7,027 bases of DNA from a bacterium (GTDB taxonomy: Bacteria; UBP18; UBA7526). This document shows, piece by piece, positions 4,177 to 7,027 of the stretch (position 1 is its first letter; each line of letters opens with the position of its first letter). The DNA is taken from positions 1 through 7,027 of the forward strand of contig JAHIPW010000087.1 in the NCBI GenBank assembly GCA_018903055.1, in the 5' to 3' direction. The position numbers and the translations under genes were made by a program. The notes beneath the pieces are model-generated. The model saw only the letters and a list, made by a program, of their open reading frames with translations. It was not told the DNA's origin and did no database searches.

Positions 4177-5355
4177 TTATTCTTCTCTGCCTTTTAGGGT
4201 ATCTTTTATCTTATCAAGAACGCTCTTTTTGGAAACAGAGAGTTTCTCGCCCCCCGCTTCGGCAAATTCTCTCAGGATTTCTTTTTGCTTTTCATTGAGT
4301 CTGGCAGGTACCTGAACAATAACCTTTACATACTCATCGCCCTTGCCATGTCCATGGAGAGAAGGAACCCCTTTTCCCTTCAGTCTGAAGACTCTATCTG
4401 TCTGGGTTCCGAAAGGAATCTTCATGGTTGCCTTTCCCTCTAAGGTAGGAACTTTAATCTCCCCTCCTAATGCAGCGGTAACGAAATTAAGGGGTACTTC
4501 ACAGTAGAGGTGGCTTCCCTCTCGTTCAAATATCTTATGGGGGGTTAGACGAATGGTGACATAGAGATCGCCAGAAGGACCACCGAGCTCTCCAGCCTCC
4601 CCTTTTCCCCTCACTCTAATCGAGGTTCCACTATCCACACCGGAAGGAACCTTTAAAGATATTTTGGAAGCCTTCTTGATTTTTCCCCTCCCATGGCACT
4701 GGCCACAGGCGGCTTCAATCACCTCCCCCATTCCCCGACACTGGGGGCAGGTCTGAGAGAAAGTAAAGAAAGCCTGGGTATACCTTATCTGCCCCGTTCC
4801 CTGGCACTGGGGGCAAGTCCTCTTTCCCGTTCCGGGTTTTGCTCCACTTCCCCTGCAGGTGGGGCAGGTGACGGTCTGATAGATATTTATCTTCTTTTCA
4901 CATCCCTTGGCTGATTCTTCTAAGGTGATATCTAAGGGATACTCTAAGTCTGCTCCTCTCTGGGGTCTCCTCCCTACTCTGGTGCCAAAGAAGTCTCCAA
5001 AAATATCAGCGAAGGAGGTGCCCCCGGAGCCAAAGCCTCTCAGGATATCCTCGAAACCCCGGCCGCCAAAGATATTCCCAAAGTCGGCACCCCGAAAGAT
5101 ATCCTGGTAGGTATACTGTCCATCGATACCCGCATGGCCAAACTGGTCATAGGTAGCTTTTTTCTCTGGGTCGGAGAGAACGGCATAGGCCTCGGATATT
5201 TCCTTAAATCTTTCCTCTGCCCCCTTCTTTTCATCCGGAGCTACTTTATCCGGGTGATTCTGAAGAGCTAAGGTTCTATAGGCTTTCTTTATCTCATCTA
5301 AGGAGGCATTCCGATCCATTCCCAGTATCTCATAATAGTCACGCTTAATAGTCAT
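4177..5355 (-). CDS. dnaJ: Chaperone protein DnaJ (Hsp40, type I)
   Basis: A complete 392-residue type I Hsp40. The J domain (about 5-70) carries the HPD motif at 34-36, which stimulates DnaK ATPase activity. A Gly/Phe-rich region follows (about 88-125). The zinc domain has four CxxCxGxG-type motifs: CPTCRGSG (164), CPQCQGTG (181), CPQCRGMG (203) and CGQCHGRG (217). The C-terminal substrate-binding region covers about 230-350. It delivers unfolded clients to DnaK, encoded immediately upstream with a 69-bp gap. The ATG at 5353-5355 gives MTIKRDYYEILGM, the expected N-terminus. Its upstream sequence (GAAGCGAAGAG) is a weak ribosome binding site compared with the GGAGG sites of its neighbours, possibly because repeat DNA fills the gap. 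Confidence 0.97.
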   Translation of the reverse strand: MTIKRDYYEILGMDRNASLDEIKKAYRTLALQNHPDKVAPDEKKGAEERFKEISEAYAVLSDPEKKATYDQFGHAGIDGQYTYQDIFRGADFGNIFGGRGFEDILRGFGSGGTSFADIFGDFFGTRVGRRPQRGADLEYPLDITLEESAKGCEKKINIYQTVTCPTCRGSGAKPGTGKRTCPQCQGTGQIRYTQAFFTFSQTCPQCRGMGEVIEAACGQCHGRGKIKKASKISLKVPSGVDSGTSIRVRGKGEAGELGGPSGDLYVTIRLTPHKIFEREGSHLYCEVPLNFVTAALGGEIKVPTLEGKATMKIPFGTQTDRVFRLKGKGVPSLHGHGKGDEYVKVIVQVPARLNEKQKEILREFAEAGGEKLSVSKKSVLDKIKDTLKGREE

Positions 5356-5375
5356 CTCTTCGCTTCGCTATAGAG

Positions 5376-5412
5376 TGATTACAGTGATAAAAATCTGATT
5401 ACGGTGATAAAA
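5376..5412. repeat. Direct repeat in the dnaK-dnaJ gap
   Basis: TGATTACAGTGATAAAA at 5376-5392 is repeated as TGATTACGGTGATAAAA at 5396-5412, one difference with a 20-bp period. It occupies over half of the 69-bp gap between the dnaK stop and the dnaJ start. In the mRNA it would read as TTTTATCAC-GTAATCA units just before the dnaJ start. Confidence 0.8.
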
Positions 5413-5424
5413 CCATCACTGCCA

Positions 5425-7027
5425 TCATTTCTCTTCTTTGCCTTTCTCCTCTTCTTCTTTATATTCTGCGTCTACTATATCTTCTCTCTTCTTGGACTTC
5501 TTTTCTTTGGGTTTTTCTTCTCCCGCCTCTGCGGGACCCCGCCCTGGCGGTGGCTGTGCCTTCTTTGCTTGTTCTGCGGCCTTCTTCTGGGCCTCTTTAT
5601 AGATCTCCTCTGCCAACTTATGAGAGGCCTTGCCCAACTCTTCAGAGACCTTCTTAATTTTTTCTATATCCTTTCCTTTCAGAACCTCTTTAAGGTTATT
5701 CAAGGCATCCTCAATCTTCTTCTTCTCAGAAGCGCTCACCTTATCCCCATAGTCCTTTAAGGACTTCTCTGTAGCATAGACTAAGGTGTCTGCCTGATTC
5801 CTTACCTCTGCCTCTTCTTTCCTCTTCTTATCCTCTGCCTCCTTTGCCTTGGCCTCTCTTACCGCTTTCTCAATCTCCTTCTCAGTCATCTTCTGAGAGG
5901 TAATTTTTATGGACTGCTCCTTTTCCGTTCCTAAATCTTTGGCAGAGACATGGACGATGCCATTGGCATCGATATTAAAGGTAACCTCGATCTGAGGAAT
6001 TCCTCTCGGTGCGGGAGGAATACCGACCAAATCGAACTTCCCTAAGGATTTATTATCTCTAGCCATCTCCCTCTCTCCCTGCAAGACGTTAACGGTCACT
6101 GCTGGCTGATTATCCGCTGCGGTAGAGAAGATCTGGGATTTTTTGGTGGGGATGGTGGTATTTCTAGTAATAAGGGGAGTTCTGATCTCTCCTAAAGTCT
6201 CAATGCCCAGAGTTAAAGGAGTGACATCCAGGAGCAAGATATCCTTAACTTCTCCCGTCAATACTCCGGCCTGGATGGCGGCTCCCTCTGCCACCACCTC
6301 ATCCGGGTTGACTCCCTTATGGGGCTCCTTACCGAATATCTTCTTCACCGTCTCTATTACTAAAGGCATCCTGGTCTGGCCACCAACTAAGACCACTTCA
6401 TCAATATCAGAGGGAGATAGTTTGGCATCTGCTAATGCCTGTTCACAGGGGCCGATGGTCTTCTCAACGATATCTGAGACCAGCTGCTCTAACTTGGCTC
6501 TGGTCAATTTTTTGACCAGGTGCTTGGGTCCCGTCTGATCAGCGGTGATAAAGGGAAGGTTAATCTCTGTCTCTAAGGTAGTAGATAACTCGCACTTTGC
6601 CTTCTCCGCGGCCTCTTTCAATCTCTGTAAGGCCATTCTATCCTGTTTTAAATCAATCCCCTGCTCTTTTTTGAACTCATCACAGAGCCAGTCAATTACT
6701 TCCTGATCAAGATCGTCTCCTCCTAAGTGGGTATTCCCATTGGTAGATTTTACCTGCAAGACACCCTCGCCCATATTCTCTAAAATAGAGATATCAAAGG
6801 TTCCCCCTCCCAGATCGAAGACGGCAATCTTCTCTTCCTTCTTCTTATCCAATCCATAGGCTAAAGAAGCGGCGGTGGGTTCATTGACAATCCTCAAGAC
6901 CTCTAAGCCAGCGATCTTACCAGCATCCTTTGTTGCCTGCCTTTGATCATCCCGGAAATAGGCAGGAACCGTGATCACTGCTTGGGTAACCTTCTCTCCT
7001 AAATATCTCTCTGCCTCAGCCTTCATC
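5425..7027 (-). CDS. dnaK: Chaperone protein DnaK (Hsp70), N-terminus outside window
   Basis: The 533 visible residues begin inside the nucleotide-binding domain; by comparison with E. coli DnaK about 120 residues lie beyond 7027. The Met at 7024-7026 is internal, not the start. Visible Hsp70 signatures are [20 protein letters not shown] (17-36), [15 protein letters not shown] (46-60), [13 protein letters not shown] (68-80) and [13 protein letters not shown] (211-223). The interdomain linker [10 protein letters not shown] (262-271) follows, then the beta-sandwich substrate-binding domain (about 271-385), the helical lid and a charged tail with the usual IVDAEY near the end. It is the ATP-dependent cytoplasmic partner of DnaJ. 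In most such clusters grpE and hrcA lie upstream, so a heat-shock promoter or CIRCE operator would be out of view. The tail contains a Pro/Gly stretch ([14 protein letters not shown], 491-504) encoded by GC-rich palindromic DNA. Confidence 0.98.
   Translation of the reverse strand, partial: MKAEAERYLGEKVTQAVITVPAYFRDDQRQATKDAGKIAGLEVLRIVNEPTAASLAYGLDKKKEEKIAVFDLGGGTFDISILENMGEGVLQVKSTNGNTHLGGDDLDQEVIDWLCDEFKKEQGIDLKQDRMALQRLKEAAEKAKCELSTTLETEINLPFITADQTGPKHLVKKLTRAKLEQLVSDIVEKTIGPCEQALADAKLSPSDIDEVVLVGGQTRMPLVIETVKKIFGKEPHKGVNPDEVVAEGAAIQAGVLTGEVKDILLLDVTPLTLGIETLGEIRTPLITRNTTIPTKKSQIFSTAADNQPAVTVNVLQGEREMARDNKSLGKFDLVGIPPAPRGIPQIEVTFNIDANGIVHVSAKDLGTEKEQSIKITSQKMTEKEIEKAVREAKAKEAEDKKRKEEAEVRNQADTLVYATEKSLKDYGDKVSASEKKKIEDALNNLKEVLKGKDIEKIKKVSEELGKASHKLAEEIYKEAQKKAAEQAKKAQPPPGRGPAEAGEEKPKEKKSKKREDIVDAEYKEEEEKGKEEK

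Overview
The window is a block of housekeeping genes from a bacterial chromosome. Every gene is on the minus strand, so transcription runs from high to low coordinates. In that direction the order is dnaK (5' end cut by the window), dnaJ, rsmE, mtaB, a HIT-family hydrolase, rpsU (bS21), a GatB/YqeY-domain gene and cvpA (3' end cut by the window). This chaperone-plus-translation order resembles the hrcA-grpE-dnaK-dnaJ-prmA-rsmE-mtaB-HIT-rpsU-yqeY clusters of clostridia and several uncultivated bacterial lineages. Here prmA is missing between dnaJ and rsmE. Moderate GC, strong GGAGG ribosome binding sites, GTG and TTG starts and many short dispersed repeats suggest a free-living bacterium, perhaps of a candidate phylum. 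The sequence alone does not fix the taxon.

Layout: 5425-7027 holds about 80% of DnaK. 4177-5355 is a complete DnaJ with J domain, G/F region and four zinc-binding CxxCxGxG motifs. 3249-3998 is RsmE and 1930-3252 is MtaB, joined by an ATGA start/stop overlap. 1428-1772 is a HIT protein. 873-1166 is bS21 with a Gly/Arg-rich repeat tail. 244-735 is the GatB/YqeY protein. 1-165 is the N-terminus of a CvpA-family membrane protein. Functionally the genes cover protein folding (DnaK/DnaJ), rRNA and tRNA modification (RsmE, MtaB), a ribosomal protein and probable tRNA-related or nucleotide housekeeping (YqeY, HIT).

The unusual part is not gene content but short-repeat invasion. Almost every gap longer than 60 bp carries recognisable repeats of different kinds: AGTGAACAGT and ATTCGCGTTG units at 194-242, ACAGATTTACACAGAT units at 1190-1226, a GC-rich inverted repeat at 1287-1399, a strand-skewed element of about 120 bp present twice (about 1787-1910 and 4031-4152), and 20-bp-period repeats at 5376-5412. 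The same kind of material appears to lie inside genes: a 30-bp near-palindromic in-frame insert in mtaB, a 7-bp tandem repeat in rsmE, a 24-bp tandem in the rpsU tail, a repeat-derived C-terminal extension on YqeY, and GC-rich palindromes in the DnaK tail. No RNA genes, CRISPR array, transposase or phage genes were found. I see no convincing new multi-gene system.
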